The notes under the pieces are model-generated. The model saw only the letters and a program-made list of their open reading frames with translations, did not search any database and was not told where the DNA came from. From Antrihabitans auranticaus (GTDB taxonomy: Bacteria > Actinomycetota > Actinomycetes > Mycobacteriales > Mycobacteriaceae), in the NCBI RefSeq assembly GCF_016481275.1, contig NZ_JAEMNW010000002.1:930001-994000 (forward strand): 64,000 nt of DNA, in the 5' to 3' direction. Every line of letters begins with the position of its first letter. The first letter of the stretch is position 1. The translations under genes were made by a program, and so were the position numbers. Positions 33,382-42,067 of this stretch are shown piece by piece.

Positions 33382-34845
33382 TCAGGCGATGGACGGTGCT
33401 TTGGCACCGTCGACAGCTAAGTCCTCTGGTTCGTCCGCGATCGATTGCAGGTGCGCCTTCACCGCAGAGATACCCGGAAGCAGCCCGCTGCACAGCGCGG
33501 CCAGGGCATAACCGACGATCGGCACCCACGCCGCGATTGTCAGCGCGTGCAACAGCTCCGACTGCGTATAGCGTCCGGCGGCATCGAAGAACAACACCCC
33601 GGTCACCGCGATCCCGAGTGCGCCGCCAACCTGCTGAAACGTTCCCAGAACACCCGATGCCGCGCCGGAATCCTTGGCGTCGACGGTGGCCAGCGCGATG
33701 TCGAGCAAGGGGACGACCATGACTGTGAGACCGATGCCCGCGACGGCCATCGGGATCACGGAGTCCCACGCCGAGTAGTCGGGCCCGGTGGAGTTGAAGA
33801 CGTAGATGACCCACCCGGTACCGATCGCCATCAATGTGCCCCCGATGGCGGGCAGGATCCGGCCGAGTCGGGCAACCAGCGCTGCCGCGATGCCGGCCGC
33901 AGCGACTGCGCCGATGCTGAACGGCAGCGTCAGAGCACCGGAGACGATGGCGGTGAAGCCCAGTCCGGTTTGCACGTAAAGGGCGAGGATGAGGAAAAAC
34001 GAATTGATCGACCCCTGAAACAGGAATTGGATGGCGAGGCCACCGGTGAAGCCGCGATTGGTGAACAGCCGCAACGGCATCATCGCGCTTTCTTCGCTGT
34101 GGCGTCGTTCGTTGAGAACGAACGCCGCCAGCACCACCGGGGACAGAACCATGAGAACGAACGACCAGATCGGCCACCCGAGTTGGCGACCCTCGACCAG
34201 CGGGTAGACGATCAGCAAGATGCCGCCAACGGCCAGTAGAACACCGAGCGGATCGAGCGGCGACGGGCGATCGGATTTCGTGTTCGGCACAAGAAAAACT
34301 GCTGCGATCACGATGACGATCCCGATCGGAATGTTGATGAAGAAGATGGCCCGCCACCCACCGCCGAGGGGATTGTTCGTGACCAGCCATCCACCGAGGA
34401 CGGGCCCGATAACCGCCGCCATCGCCGTGATGACCCCGATCACCGCGAAGATGGCCGCGCGCTCGCGTGGCTTGTACAGCGCCTGGACGCTGGCCAGCAC
34501 CTGCGGCACCATCAACCCGGCAAACAGCCCCTGGGCAACCCGGGAGGCGACCAGCGTTTCGCCGTTCTGCGCTAGCGAGGCAGTCAGCGAAGCGATCGTG
34601 AAACCCGTGATGCCTGCGATGAATACGCGCTGCCGACCATAACGATCACCTAGTCGGCCCGACGTGATGAGCACACCGGCGAACGCGAGCACATAACCGC
34701 TGACGATCCATTCGAGCTGAGACGGTGTGCTGCCGAGGTCTTCCTGGATCGCGGGCAGTGCGACATTGACGATGGTGACGTCCATGAGATCCATGAACAT
34801 CGCGAAAGTCAGAACGGCCATCGCAAGGCCGCGGAAGCGTGTCAT
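33382..34845 (-). CDS. MFS transporter, DHA2 (EmrB/QacA) family exporter
   Basis: A 487-residue, 14-TM drug/proton antiporter: MDLMDVTIVNVALPAIQEDLG (motif D1), GRLGDRYGRQRVF (motif A), and GPVLGGWLV (motif C). These place it in the DHA2 multidrug family. ATG 34845 is chosen over the frame to 34896. No regulator gene is immediately adjacent; the SRPBCC gene begins upstream on the same strand. Confidence 0.92.
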   Translation of the reverse strand: MTRFRGLAMAVLTFAMFMDLMDVTIVNVALPAIQEDLGSTPSQLEWIVSGYVLAFAGVLITSGRLGDRYGRQRVFIAGITGFTIASLTASLAQNGETLVASRVAQGLFAGLMVPQVLASVQALYKPRERAAIFAVIGVITAMAAVIGPVLGGWLVTNNPLGGGWRAIFFINIPIGIVIVIAAVFLVPNTKSDRPSPLDPLGVLLAVGGILLIVYPLVEGRQLGWPIWSFVLMVLSPVVLAAFVLNERRHSEESAMMPLRLFTNRGFTGGLAIQFLFQGSINSFFLILALYVQTGLGFTAIVSGALTLPFSIGAVAAAGIAAALVARLGRILPAIGGTLMAIGTGWVIYVFNSTGPDYSAWDSVIPMAVAGIGLTVMVVPLLDIALATVDAKDSGAASGVLGTFQQVGGALGIAVTGVLFFDAAGRYTQSELLHALTIAAWVPIVGYALAALCSGLLPGISAVKAHLQSIADEPEDLAVDGAKAPSIA

Positions 34846-34909
34846 GACGGGCAGCGTAGCCCGGCAGTCCGACAAACAAGGTTCGGCTGCCGTCACTGGC
34901 GTCTGTGCG

Positions 34910-35449
34910 CTACGCCGCCGGTCTTGATTCGGCGTGGGCTTTCAGTGCCCGAAGCGTCTCGGGTAGCCCGTGTAGCGCATGGTTGTCCCGTAGCCGCCCG
35001 ACCGGCCCGGACCAGCGCATCGCGCGATTGAAGGCGGAGGTGTACGGCCATTCGCGATACTCGGTGACCAGCGTGCCGCCGCGATGCGGCTCGAGCCGGT
35101 AACCCCAACGGGGCCCGACCATGTGGACTCGAAATTCGAAGTGTTCGAGGGGAGTGGCGACAGTGACCTCACAGCGGGTGGTCCACACGACCGGTCCGAT
35201 GCGATTGACCCCGACGAACAATGCACCTACCTGCGGCCCCGCAGCACCGCCCAGCCAGCGCCCGCTCCGATTCTCGGGGCTCCACCGACCCATGCCGGTG
35301 ATGTCGGTGACCAAACCCCAAAGCTGTTGCACCGGTGCGTCGATGAGCATCGTCGCATGATCGGTCATACCGTGATCATCACGAGTGCGAACCACGTCTT
35401 CAGGCCGCACGAGAAATCGCCGAATCGTAGACGTAACATTGCCAGCCAT
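34910..35449 (-). CDS. SRPBCC (polyketide cyclase-like) protein
   Basis: A 179-residue SRPBCC domain protein: MLIDAPVQQLWGLVTDITGMGRWSPEN, then GALFVGVNRIGPVVWTTRCEV and a C-terminal helix with RLRDNHALHGLPETLRALKAHAE. ATG 35449 has a strong GAGGGG; the later ATG 35368 does not. It follows the DUF4436 gene after 14 bp and so is in an operon with it. Confidence 0.87.
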   Translation of the reverse strand: MAGNVTSTIRRFLVRPEDVVRTRDDHGMTDHATMLIDAPVQQLWGLVTDITGMGRWSPENRSGRWLGGAAGPQVGALFVGVNRIGPVVWTTRCEVTVATPLEHFEFRVHMVGPRWGYRLEPHRGGTLVTEYREWPYTSAFNRAMRWSGPVGRLRDNHALHGLPETLRALKAHAESRPAA

Positions 35450-35463
35450 CGCTTACCCCTCTG

Positions 35464-36336
35464 TCACGTTGCCTGCGTTTCGTAGTGACGCCACCACGCC
35501 ACGATGTACATGGTCATTGCTGCAACGAGGCCGATGAGCGCCCAGATCATCACCGACCGGTCGACCCAGCTGCCGGGTGGCGGAGCACTGGGTAGCGCGT
35601 TTCTCAGCTGGACTTCGGCGAAGAGCATGATCGCGAACCAGCCGGTGAGTGGTGCGAGGAACGGGCGGCGTCCGCGCACGGTTGTGATCGCGACGAACAG
35701 TCCGAGGGCCGGCAGCGCCACGAGGATGGCCACGAGCATGAGGTCGTAGGCCAACGTGCTCGGTGCGCGGGTCAGGGTGATCGTGTAGCGGAAGCCCGTT
35801 GTCGCCGCCGAATCCGGTGTTGCAGTTTGGGATACGTCCCAGCCGTAAATGGCGTTCGAGATTTGTGCCGTTGCGGCGATCGGTTCGCGACCGGTCGCCG
35901 TTTCGCGCCACACGTCGACGGTCAACGGCTGACTGACGTACTGGTCGAACGGCCACCGCGCCAGATCGCCATCCGTCGCCACGTTGGTCGAAAGCGTCGA
36001 AGGATGGTGACCGGCGGGGAAGACGATGTCGCCGGGTGTTGTGTCGGGATTCAGTGCGATGACCACGGCGTCGCGAAGCCGGCCACGTTCGTCGAGCAGG
36101 GCTTTCCCCGGAACCAGTGTGACCGTTACCGCGACCGTTTGAACTTCGGGCTGAATCTGCTGGACCGCGACGGCAATCTCGGTCGATTCCCGCGAAGCAT
36201 CCGGCGGCGATTGCCGTTGCGTGCCGAATCCGACGTCGAACGCGCTGGCGAACAAGACGGCGCAATACAGAACAACCAGCGACACCACGATCAGCGGGAC
36301 GCGATATCTCCGGACGAACGGCCCACGCTCCGGCAT
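35464..36336 (-). CDS. DUF4436 family membrane protein
   Basis: A 290-residue protein of the DUF4436 family. One N-terminal TM (about residues 12-32) is followed by a large extracytoplasmic beta-rich domain (VQTVAVTVTLVPGKALLDERGRLRDAVVIAL) and three C-terminal TMs (LMLVAILVALPALGLFVAI, LTGWFAIMLFAE, VMIWALIGLVAAMTMYIVAW). ATG 36336 has GGGGGG upstream; the frame to 36423 is rejected. Function unknown in the family; widespread in mycobacteria. Confidence 0.87.
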   Translation of the reverse strand: MPERGPFVRRYRVPLIVVSLVVLYCAVLFASAFDVGFGTQRQSPPDASRESTEIAVAVQQIQPEVQTVAVTVTLVPGKALLDERGRLRDAVVIALNPDTTPGDIVFPAGHHPSTLSTNVATDGDLARWPFDQYVSQPLTVDVWRETATGREPIAATAQISNAIYGWDVSQTATPDSAATTGFRYTITLTRAPSTLAYDLMLVAILVALPALGLFVAITTVRGRRPFLAPLTGWFAIMLFAEVQLRNALPSAPPPGSWVDRSVMIWALIGLVAAMTMYIVAWWRHYETQAT

Positions 36337-36519
36337 GAGCCCCCCTTCGTTCCGCCGCCTGTACCGGCCTCTATTCAACGCCCAGTTGCGTTGTGGCGCG
36401 CGCGATTCACCTGCCGAAATCAACGTGTGTCGGTCGCGCGACGAACTCTGTCAACTCCTCGACCGCTGACCCCACGGGGGACGGCCGTGTGACTGTCGGA
36501 CCGCTCCGATGCCTTCCGA

Positions 36520-37326
36520 TCACGCTTGGGCGGTGATGGCGGCGATCCGTTTGAGTTCGCGTTGGCGGTAAAGTTCGGCGTCGGCCCGGTCGATGACCGC
36601 GGTCAATGTGTCACCGGTCTGCGCTTTGGTCATGCCGACGGTGATTGTTGCGTTGTCTGACCGTAGGAGCGCGGTGTCGACTTCGCGCATTCTTTCGACA
36701 GCTTCCTGCAGGCTCAAACCGACTGCGGAGAAAAGAAATTCATCGCCGCCGTAGCGCACGATCAGATCGAACTGACGAAGTCGGGCACGAACGACTTTGG
36801 TGACCTGTCGCAGCAGGTCGTCGCCAGCGGAGTGCCCGTGGGTGTCGTTGACTGCCTTCAGGCCATCCACGTCGAGAAAGCCGAGCACCATCGACTGCCC
36901 GGTGCGTTTGGCAGCCTCGAGATCACGAGCCAGCTCGACGATACCCGCGTCGCGGCGGTAGGCCCCGGTGAGTGCGTCGATCGAGGAGGTATCGCGGTCG
37001 CGAGAGGCGGCGATGCGGTCGTTCTGTGCGGACAGTCGGTCGTTGGCAGCGGCCACCCGATCGCCCGCGGCGCTGCGCCGGTCCCGCAGGCTTTCCCATC
37101 GTTCGAAATTCACGTCCGGGTCGAGCGCATCGTTGTCGACGTCGCGGGCATGCATGCGATCGTCGCGCGCATCGGCGCGTTGGTCGCGTTCCTCGGCGGC
37201 GGAGTCGCGTCGGGTAGCAGTGGTGTCGCGGCGCGTCGCAGCGTCGTCTCGGTGGTCTCCGGCCTGGGCGCGAGATTGGCGGCTCGGGTCGTGCAGTCGC
37301 GGCTCGGGAACGTCGCTTTCGGACAT
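36520..37326 (-). CDS. GGDEF domain diguanylate cyclase with charged repeat arm
   Basis: A 268-residue diguanylate cyclase that makes cyclic di-GMP. The C-terminal GGDEF domain has DALTGAYRRDAG, GFLDVDGLKAVNDTHGHSAGDDLL, the active-site loop YGGDEF and ADAELYRQREL. The N-terminal 100 residues are an unusual Arg/Asp/Ala heptad tract (ATRRDTTATRRDSAAEERDQRAD, AARDVDNDA, then AAGDRVAAANDRLSAQNDRIAASRDRD), which should be a long coiled coil, with no membrane or sensor domain. Starts ATG 37326. Confidence 0.9.
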   Translation of the reverse strand: MSESDVPEPRLHDPSRQSRAQAGDHRDDAATRRDTTATRRDSAAEERDQRADARDDRMHARDVDNDALDPDVNFERWESLRDRRSAAGDRVAAANDRLSAQNDRIAASRDRDTSSIDALTGAYRRDAGIVELARDLEAAKRTGQSMVLGFLDVDGLKAVNDTHGHSAGDDLLRQVTKVVRARLRQFDLIVRYGGDEFLFSAVGLSLQEAVERMREVDTALLRSDNATITVGMTKAQTGDTLTAVIDRADAELYRQRELKRIAAITAQA

Positions 37327-37432
37327 TGTGGTCTCTGTTCGGTCCGCATGTCGGGGCGGGCTGGCCCCGTACGGTCATCGTAGTCGCAGTGGCGACGCCA
37401 TCCGTTGCGCAGCGACCACGCCCTTATCTCGT

Positions 37433-37454
37433 CTCATTTGATCTGACACAGCGC
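37433..37454 (+). repeat. 22-bp direct repeat, copy 1
   Basis: Begins CTCATTTGATCTGACA and ends CAGCGC. Exact second copy at 41156-41177, in the same orientation, 3.7 kb away. It marks the left side of the mosaic region. Could be a remnant of an element end or a recombination site. Confidence 0.6.
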
Positions 37455-37510
37455 GATGCTGGTCGGAAACGAACATTTTGACCCATGCAAGAGGGTGTTG
37501 GCTAAAGCCC

Positions 37511-38575
37511 TTATCGCTGAAATGCGTACACCGTGTGGTCGTTCCAGATGCCGACGTACCCACTGTGGGTGGTCACGTCGACCGCGATTGCCCCCGGGTA
37601 CGTCCCAGCTTCGATCCTGCCGACTACTGCATTCGATTCGGTGTCGATGACGGAGACGTATCCGTCTTCGAGATAGTGCGTGACGTAGACCGTGTGGATG
37701 TCCGGATCGACCGCGACTCCTTTCGGGTGGTCACCGACGTCGATCCTCGCGGTCACGGTGTTCGATGCGGCGTCAATTGCATAGAGAGGTCCGGCACCGC
37801 CGTTGATGACGTAGAGGGTCCGGGACTTCGAATCGAAAGCGATCTCGCCGTCATCCGCACTCCCTTGGTCGCCCAGATCGATTGCACCGGTCACGGTGTT
37901 TGACCGACCGTCGATAATCGTCAGCGAACGCCCCCGATTGTGGGCGGCGTAGACCGTTTGAGTCTCGCCATCAATACCGAGACTGACAGGCTCACCCTCG
38001 ACTGGGATGTTCGCCGTCACCGTTCGGGTGGCCGGATCGATGACCGAGATAGAGCCATCTGGGGGATCGGGCGCGTCGATGTCAGACCCGATCGCACGGT
38101 TCGCGGTATAGACGAGGTGTGTGACCGGATCCACCGCAATGTCCCTGGGTACGCCGTCGATCTCGATCCGCGCAGCGACTTGGTTTGTGGCCAGATCGAT
38201 GACAACAACAGATTCGCGCGCGGTCGCATAAAGGATGCCCGAGTGTGCATCGATGGCCAGGTGGTGCGGGTCGCCGACAAGCGGATTTTCCTCGTCCGCG
38301 AACTGGTCGACAACAGAGAACGTCGTGGTGTCGATTTCCACGATGCCATCGAATCCGACGGTCGTGTATGCGCGTTTCGACGCGGCATCGACCACCACGT
38401 CGTCTGGGTTGCTGGTTAGCTGGATGACGCGGTCGCTGAGTGGTATCACCACCGGAACTGGCGGTTTGCTTTCCGCTCGGTCGTCAGATCTCGACTCATG
38501 GTCCGCGGCGCAGCCGACAGCGAGCGGCACAAGCGCCGCGAGGGTGAGAAAAATACGTGAGGTCTTCGAGATCAT
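37511..38575 (-). CDS. YncE-like beta-propeller lipoprotein
   Basis: A 354-residue lipoprotein: the signal peptide ends in the lipobox AVGC (about residues 19-22). The mature part is a seven-bladed YVTN/YncE-type propeller with repeated blades (VVVDAASKRAYTTVGFDGIVEID, HLAIDAHSGILYATARESVVVIDLATNQV, DIAVDPVTHLVYTAN, GVAVDPDIHTVYVTHYLEDGYVSVIDTESN). ATG 38575 has GGGAGG; the frame to 38695 is rejected. It is surface-exposed; ligand unknown. Confidence 0.88.
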   Translation of the reverse strand: MISKTSRIFLTLAALVPLAVGCAADHESRSDDRAESKPPVPVVIPLSDRVIQLTSNPDDVVVDAASKRAYTTVGFDGIVEIDTTTFSVVDQFADEENPLVGDPHHLAIDAHSGILYATARESVVVIDLATNQVAARIEIDGVPRDIAVDPVTHLVYTANRAIGSDIDAPDPPDGSISVIDPATRTVTANIPVEGEPVSLGIDGETQTVYAAHNRGRSLTIIDGRSNTVTGAIDLGDQGSADDGEIAFDSKSRTLYVINGGAGPLYAIDAASNTVTARIDVGDHPKGVAVDPDIHTVYVTHYLEDGYVSVIDTESNAVVGRIEAGTYPGAIAVDVTTHSGYVGIWNDHTVYAFQR

Positions 38576-38666
38576 GGCGGGTCCTCCCGGCGCTAGTAAG
38601 TTCCGCTGTGGATACCATCGTCGACGAGTGGCCGCTGGATCGTCAGTCCCTACAGGGTGGCTGTTT

Positions 38667-38869
38667 CTAGACCTTGAGTGCCAGGTTGAGGCCATCTGGG
38701 TAGCGCGAGCGGGGAGCGTTATCGAGGGTCGCGACTACTGGTAACCCTGCGTATTCGATTCCGTCGTATTCGCGCTGACGGACCGCAGTCTCAGCGGTGC
38801 CGTCCGGCCGAACCGCGGCGGCAATCTTGGCGGCAATCTCAGGGATTGAGTCGTGTGCCCCGACGACTT
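38667..38869 (-). pseudogene. gene fragment, repeat family copy 1
   Basis: An open frame on the minus strand reading DSIPEIAAKIAAAVRPDGTA, then REYDGIEYAGLPVVATLDNAPRSRYPDGLNL and a stop at 38667. The protein-like sequence has no start and merges with the end of the HxlR-SCP2 gene. The same sequence recurs in two pieces at 40923-40960 and 41904-42067. Family not recognised. Confidence 0.5.
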
Positions 38870-39621
38870 CCTGCGCTGACGGCGGGATCCGGGAGTTCGG
38901 CGTTCGGTGACCCGAGGCCCGGCGACACGGGATCCGGCGGCCCGGGGTCCTGTGGCGCCGGATACCGCACGGCTGCGGGAAAGCAGCGCAGCAGTGCGGC
39001 GAGCCGCGCGGTGTCGCCCGCCACCTCGGTGTCTGCCCGCTCGACGGCGTCGTGCAGCGCCACACCGGCGAACACCAGATCGCGCAATGTCGCCGCCTCC
39101 GGCACGGTCAGCCACGCATCGGGTTCGGCGTGCTCACCGCGGTCCAACTCGAGGCGCCCGCCCGCAACGGTGATGCGGAACCGATCGCCCGCGACGTCCA
39201 GCTGGCAGCGCAGCGACAGCTCACCCGCCAGTGCCGGATCGAAGGTCGCGCGCAGGGCGAACAGCAGCGCGTCGACGCTCAGTTCCCCTGCGCCGTCCTC
39301 GCGTAGCGGTGCGCGGCTGCCCCAGTGGGCGAGCGCGCGGAGCACGGGCTCCAGTTCCTGCCCGCGCTCGGTGAGTTCATACACGGCGGCGGGCGCAGGC
39401 AGTCCCAGGCGCCTTCGCCGCACCAGGCCGTCGGCTTCGAGCTCGCGCAACCGCTGCGCGAGGACGTTCTGGCTCATCTGCGGCAGCCCGCGGTGCAGGT
39501 CGGAGTATCGCTTCGGGCCGAACACCAGCTCCCGCACGACGAGCAACGCCCACCGCTCGCCGACCGCGTTCAGCGCTCGCGCGATGCCGCAGGGGTCGTC
39601 GAACAGCCGCTTCTTGCTCAT
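38839..39621 (-). CDS. HxlR-type winged-helix regulator with C-terminal SCP2-like domain
   Basis: A 260-residue protein: residues 1-95 form an HxlR winged helix (CGIARALNAVGERWALLVVRELVFGPKRYSDLHRGLPQMSQNVLAQRLRELEADGLV), and residues about 125-210 an SCP2/sterol-carrier-like domain (ELSVDALLFALRATFDPALAGELSLRCQLDV, then LTVPEAATLRDLVFAGVALHDAV). A Pro-rich tail follows. The fusion suggests that a lipid or sterol ligand controls DNA binding. It is divergent from the hydrolase region. Confidence 0.9.
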   Translation of the reverse strand: MSKKRLFDDPCGIARALNAVGERWALLVVRELVFGPKRYSDLHRGLPQMSQNVLAQRLRELEADGLVRRRRLGLPAPAAVYELTERGQELEPVLRALAHWGSRAPLREDGAGELSVDALLFALRATFDPALAGELSLRCQLDVAGDRFRITVAGGRLELDRGEHAEPDAWLTVPEAATLRDLVFAGVALHDAVERADTEVAGDTARLAALLRCFPAAVRYPAPQDPGPPDPVSPGLGSPNAELPDPAVSAGSRRGTRLNP

Positions 39622-39678
39622 GCATCCGATTGTACTTGCGAAACAGGTGTGAACACTACTAAATTAGGAGTGTAAACG

Positions 39679-39720
39679 CGTGACCTCGGCCGACGGCACC
39701 GTCATCGGCTACACACGGCT
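39679..39720 (+). pseudogene. duplicated 5' end of an alpha/beta-hydrolase gene
   Basis: VTSADGTVIGYTRL is encoded here, closely matching VTSADGTRIAYDR at the start of the intact hydrolase 310 bp downstream. The frame stops after the duplicated stretch, so this is a broken copy. Confidence 0.5.
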
Positions 39721-39756
39721 AATCCGTTCGCAACACCGAGAGAAGGAATCGAACCC

Positions 39757-39987
39757 ATGGGAAGGCTCGCGATCGAGACGAGAGGGTTGAAGGAGAGCTT
39801 CGGCAAGACCCACGCGGTCGCGGGCGTGGACCTGGCCGTAAGCGCCGGTGGGGTGGACGGCGTGCTAGGCCCGAACGGGGGCAGGAAAGAAGTGCGAGTG
39901 ACGGAGGGGGCAGCCCACGTAACTCAATCCTGGTCGACATGCTCCGACGGTGACGACCACGCATCGAGAAATGGAGAGAAGCAGTGA
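39757..39987 (+). pseudogene. truncated DrrA-like ABC transporter ATPase fragment
   Basis: The first 42 residues (GRLAIETRGLKESFGKTHAVAGVDLAVSAGGVDGVLGPNG) match the start of daunorubicin-type ABC ATPases up to the Walker A motif. The motif itself is destroyed (GPNGGRKEVRV instead of GPNGAGKTT) and unrelated sequence follows to a stop at 39987. A good RBS and ATG remain. It cannot bind ATP normally. Confidence 0.65.
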
Positions 39988-40799
39988 ACGAGATGACACT
40001 TCGTGTGACGTCGGCCGACGGTACGAGGATCGCCTACGACCGGAAAGGTGCTGGCCCGGCGGTGATCCTCGTCGGCGGCACCCTAGACGACGGCGCTGAG
40101 AACGCGCCGCTGGCCCGGCTCCTTGCCAACCATTTCACGGTCTACAACTACGCACGACGCGGCCGGGGCGCCAGCGGCAATACACCGCCGTACGCCGTGG
40201 CGCGGGAGGTGGAAGACCTCGACGCGCTGATTGCGACAGCCGGCGGCTCAGTTCACGTGTACGGCGCCTCATCTGGCGGCGCCCTCGCGCTGGAGGCAGC
40301 AGCGGCAGGTTCGACGATCGACAAGATCGCGGTGTGGGATGTGCCGTACGCGATCGGGGACGACCTGCGGCCGAGGTTCAACCAGTACCTCGCGGACACC
40401 CACGAGGCATACAAAGCCGGCCGGGACGAGGAGCTCCTGGAACTGTTCGTGAGGCTTACCGGCGGACCCGACGCGGACATTGCAGCTGGCAAACAACACC
40501 CGTACTGGGCCTCGTCCGTCGCGCTCGCCCACACGCTCGTCAAGGACGCCGTGGTCCTCAATGACTACAAGATCCCCACGAACCGACTTGCCCGCATCAC
40601 TCAGTCGGTCCTGGTGACCACCGAGGGTCCGATCACCGAGCCCCAGATGGCGGGCCTCCCGACCGACTTCTTCGACCGCGCCGCGAAAGCGATAGCCGCT
40701 GCCACCCCCCAGACCGAACGACACACGCTCGACGGGCAGGGACACGTCGTCGCCCCCGAACTCATGGCCCGTGTACTGAAGACATTCTTCAACCAGTAG
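39984..40799 (+). CDS. alpha/beta hydrolase
   Basis: A 271-residue alpha/beta-fold hydrolase: VILVGGTLDDG (oxyanion-hole region), nucleophile elbow GASSGG (about residue 95) and a late His in LDGQGHVVAPELM. The acid residue is probably in the stretch near TTEGPITEPQ. Start GTG 39984 with GGAGAGAAG upstream; ATG 39993 is possible. It overlaps the broken ABC ATPase frame by 4 bp. Substrate unknown. Confidence 0.88.
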   Translation: MNEMTLRVTSADGTRIAYDRKGAGPAVILVGGTLDDGAENAPLARLLANHFTVYNYARRGRGASGNTPPYAVAREVEDLDALIATAGGSVHVYGASSGGALALEAAAAGSTIDKIAVWDVPYAIGDDLRPRFNQYLADTHEAYKAGRDEELLELFVRLTGGPDADIAAGKQHPYWASSVALAHTLVKDAVVLNDYKIPTNRLARITQSVLVTTEGPITEPQMAGLPTDFFDRAAKAIAAATPQTERHTLDGQGHVVAPELMARVLKTFFNQ

Positions 40800-41361
40800 C
40801 CCGTCGACTGATCAGGTCGCGACCGTGGGTCGCTTCGGAACGCAGGCCCATCGGCCACGTCAGCATCGGTCGGTGAGCGGCGACTCCTGAGTCATCAGCA
40901 CAGGGGGGGTACGCAGGAGTTTACTGGTAACCCTGCGTATTCGGATCCGTCCTATTCGCTATTAGGGGCGTTGTCCGGTTCGTCCTCGAAATACGCTGGC
41001 GGGGTGACTTCACCTGATACCAGCAAGGTTGATATGGCGGTGCTCGCGCTCGCATTGGTCGGCGAATTCACCAAGCAATACGGTCACGACCACGCTGAAC
41101 GTCGACCCTCTTGTTGCCCCTTCCGCCCCTTGCATGGTTGAACTGTGGCTGGACCCTCATTTGATCTGACACAGCGCAGCGCTCTGACCTGCGGTGCGCC
41201 GTCCGAACAGCGCTGCCAATAAGCAGACGTGAAGTTGGCCAGGGTAGTGATCTCCATCCCTCTAGGTGCTGGTGGTGACCTGCGGGCCAAGGCGATCATG
41301 TGTTGGAAGCAGCTGCGCCGACTCGACCTCTGTTAGGCGCCGCCCAACGAAAGGACACCCT
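40800..41361. other. gene-poor interval with repeat remnants
   Basis: No convincing gene. At 40923-40960 there is a 38-bp copy (35/38) of 38736-38773, and at 41156-41177 the second 22-bp direct repeat. A GTG-led frame at 41004-41141 (VTSPDTSKVDMAVLALALVGEFTKQYGHDH) looks like the start of a truncated gene but is too short to call. Confidence 0.5.
41156..41177 (+). repeat. 22-bp direct repeat, copy 2
   Basis: Identical to 37433-37454 and in the same orientation. Together the two copies bracket the HxlR/hydrolase segment and its broken genes. Confidence 0.6.
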
Positions 41362-41907
41362 TTGACAACCAACTTGCGCCGGCGGTACGGCTGGATTTTT
41401 CTGCCAGTGCTGATTGCCAGCGTTGTTGCCGCATGCGCTCAGGACAATGACGATACCGCCGCAAGCGCATCCAACTCCGGATCGACTCAGACCCAACCCT
41501 GTGCGATACCGAGCGACACCGGCGAGGGTGTCAGCGTGTACACCACCAACGGGGTGACCGTGGCGGTGATCGTCGCTCCCGATCCGAATGCCAATGCTGG
41601 TGCCTTCGAGTTCACCCCGGATCAAGTGGTCTATGGTCGGCTCGTCCTGCAACCGAACGACCCCAACGCCACCCTGACCGGCACGGTAACCTACAGATGG
41701 GCGCGCGACGACCTGCCGAACGCGGGGACACTGGATGAACACACCACCACCGAAACGGTAAACGGCTGCAAGCAAATCTCCACCGAGATCGGACCGCTCG
41801 AATCCGGCGGCTTCTACGATTTGAGCCTGGATTTTGTCTGGACCGACCCCACCGACGATGCCCGGGGCCTGAGCGCCGGTGTAAGCACGGGCCTTAAGGT
41901 CGCCTAA
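41362..41907 (+). CDS. lipoprotein of unknown function
   Basis: A 181-residue lipoprotein from a TTG start with AAAGGA at 7 bp. The signal peptide (YGWIFLPVLIASVVAAC) ends in lipobox VAAC at about residues 22-25, then a Ser/Thr/Asp linker. The mature domain (FEFTPDQVVYGRLVLQPNDPNATLTGTVTYRWARDDL) is beta-rich, with two Cys. No family recognised. It sits among repeat remnants. Confidence 0.75.
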   Translation: MTTNLRRRYGWIFLPVLIASVVAACAQDNDDTAASASNSGSTQTQPCAIPSDTGEGVSVYTTNGVTVAVIVAPDPNANAGAFEFTPDQVVYGRLVLQPNDPNATLTGTVTYRWARDDLPNAGTLDEHTTTETVNGCKQISTEIGPLESGGFYDLSLDFVWTDPTDDARGLSAGVSTGLKVA

Positions 41908-42067
41908 TCGTCAGCGGGTTCGGTGACGCTGCCCGGCTGCGCAACCGCTCCATCTTGCTGTTTGCCTTCGATAAGTGCCTCAGCGTGAGCAGAGTCGAGG
42001 CCGTTGAGCACCAGGTTGAGGCCACCTGGGTAGCGCGAGCGAGGAGCGTTATCGAGCGTCGCGACTA
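41904..42067 (-). pseudogene. gene fragment, repeat family copy 3 (C-terminal)
   Basis: On the minus strand this encodes VATLDNAPRSRYPGGLNLVLNG, then LDSAHAEALIEGKQQDG and a stop at 41904, the C-terminal part of the protein whose other piece is at 40923-40960. Bases 42011-42067 match 38681-38737 at 54/57. No start codon. Confidence 0.55.
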
